Shown piece after piece: positions 47,322 to 47,721 of a stretch of 47,721 nucleotides of DNA. Both the position numbers and the translations under genes were made by a program. The stretch's first letter is position 1, and the number at the start of each line of letters is the position of its first letter. Below the pieces are notes generated by a model. That model did no database searches, had not been told where the DNA came from, and was given only the letters and a program-made list of their open reading frames with translations. The DNA comes from Candidatus Zymogenaceae bacterium. GTDB taxonomy: Bacteria; Desulfobacterota; Zymogenia; Zymogenales; Zymogenaceae. The stretch is taken from NCBI GenBank assembly GCA_016933535.1, contig JAFGAS010000037.1, forward strand, positions 1 to 47,721, read 5' to 3'.

Positions 47322-47721
47322 CGCGCTCCCTCAGCAGCTCCAGGAGTTGTTCCCCGGCCCGGTAAATATCGCCCGCCCCGAGCGTGATGACCATGTCTCC
47401 CGGACGCACGATATTTATCAGTTCCGGGGCTATATCTTCCTTTTTTGCCACGAAGTATCGTTCCCTCATACCCCGTTTGCCGATTTCCTCAAAGAGGGTC
47501 CTCGCGTCCACCCCGGGGATCGGGTCCTCCGAGGCGGTGTAGATCTCGGTCATCACGAGGACGTCCGCCGAGAAAAACGCCGTCAGAAAGGCATTAAAGA
47601 GGTCCCGGGTCCTCGTATACCGATGGGGTTGGAAGACCGCAACAATCCTGCCGTCCCAGAAATTCCTGGCGGCCGCCAGCGTCGCAACGATTTCGGTGGG
47701 GTGGTGGCCGTAGTCGTCCAC
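47308..47721 (-). CDS. murC: UDP-N-acetylmuramate--L-alanine ligase, C-terminal part
   Basis: Only the last 137 codons are inside the window; the gene runs off the right edge, so its start is not visible and the Val/GTG at 47721 is not a real start. The segment opens with the domain-3 motif VDDYGHHPTEI, followed by VAVFQPHRYTRTRDLFNAF, VMTEIYTASEDPIPGVDA and PGDMVITLGAGDIYRAGEQLLELL. These are hallmarks of the C-terminal domain of MurC, which adds L-Ala to UDP-MurNAc. The stop codon overlaps the start of murB. It is the upstream end of the division and wall cluster. Confidence 0.95.
   Translation of the reverse strand: MDDYGHHPTEIVATLAAARNFWDGRIVAVFQPHRYTRTRDLFNAFLTAFFSADVLVMTEIYTASEDPIPGVDARTLFEEIGKRGMRERYFVAKKEDIAPELINIVRPGDMVITLGAGDIYRAGEQLLELLRERDAKP

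Overview
The window is GC-rich bacterial DNA from a Gram-negative, outer-membrane organism. The evidence is a TonB-dependent receptor, a BtuB/F/C/D-type uptake system, Spy-like periplasmic proteins and an L,D-transpeptidase. Gene content and the order murC-murB-ftsQ-ftsA-ftsZ-radical SAM suggest a deltaproteobacterial (Desulfobacterota-like) genome. That placement is an inference from gene content, not from a tree. Cytochrome bd oxidase, acyl-CoA ligases and an iron-sulfur flavoprotein fit a mostly anaerobic or microaerophilic lifestyle.

Layout. 1-2.1 kb: a PD-(D/E)XK-like protein, a lipoprotein and a hotdog thioesterase whose 3' end is duplicated as a fragment. 2.5-5.3 kb: an ADP-forming acyl-CoA synthetase alpha subunit and D-Ala-D-Ala ligase. 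5.5-10.9 kb: a vitamin B12 uptake locus on the minus strand (promoter, cobalamin riboswitch, btuF, btuC, btuD, second cobalamin riboswitch, btuB). 11-14.3 kb: an ImmA/IrrE-type peptidase, a WG-repeat protein, an L,D-transpeptidase and an NTF2-like protein. 14.5-16.3 kb: a heat-shock group (two Hsp20 and a small J-domain protein). 16.5-23.0 kb: a flavoprotein, then a plus-strand run (RsbRD_N-like sensor, MBL hydrolase, crotonase, AMP-forming acyl-CoA ligase, two related membrane proteins). 23.0-24.8 kb: a patch crowded with palindromic repeats around one HXXEE membrane protein gene. 24.8-27.8 kb: a TetR regulator, a decayed D-aminoacylase and a LysA-like decarboxylase. 27.9-30.9 kb: cydAB and a divergent zinc-ribbon membrane protein. 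31.0-33.8 kb: hisZ, two HisG-like genes and a divergent tRNA-His. 34.3-37.5 kb: a DUF1571-like protein and an ECF sigma/anti-sigma/Spy-like stress module. 37.7-41.4 kb: a glycosidase-like protein, a TPR protein and a membrane protein. 41.5-47.7 kb: a radical SAM enzyme and the division/wall cluster, with murC cut by the window edge.

How the genes work together. Two riboswitches probably tie B12 uptake to cofactor level, the upstream one through a terminator just before btuF. The HisZ/HisG/HisG-like cassette is the most unusual protein system here. Its two HisG paralogues have lost different parts of the active site, and they sit behind a promoter placed back-to-back with that of tRNA-His. The palindrome-rich patch at 23.1-24.7 kb is the most unusual DNA-level structure. 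All functions come from reading sequence by eye; no database search was run.
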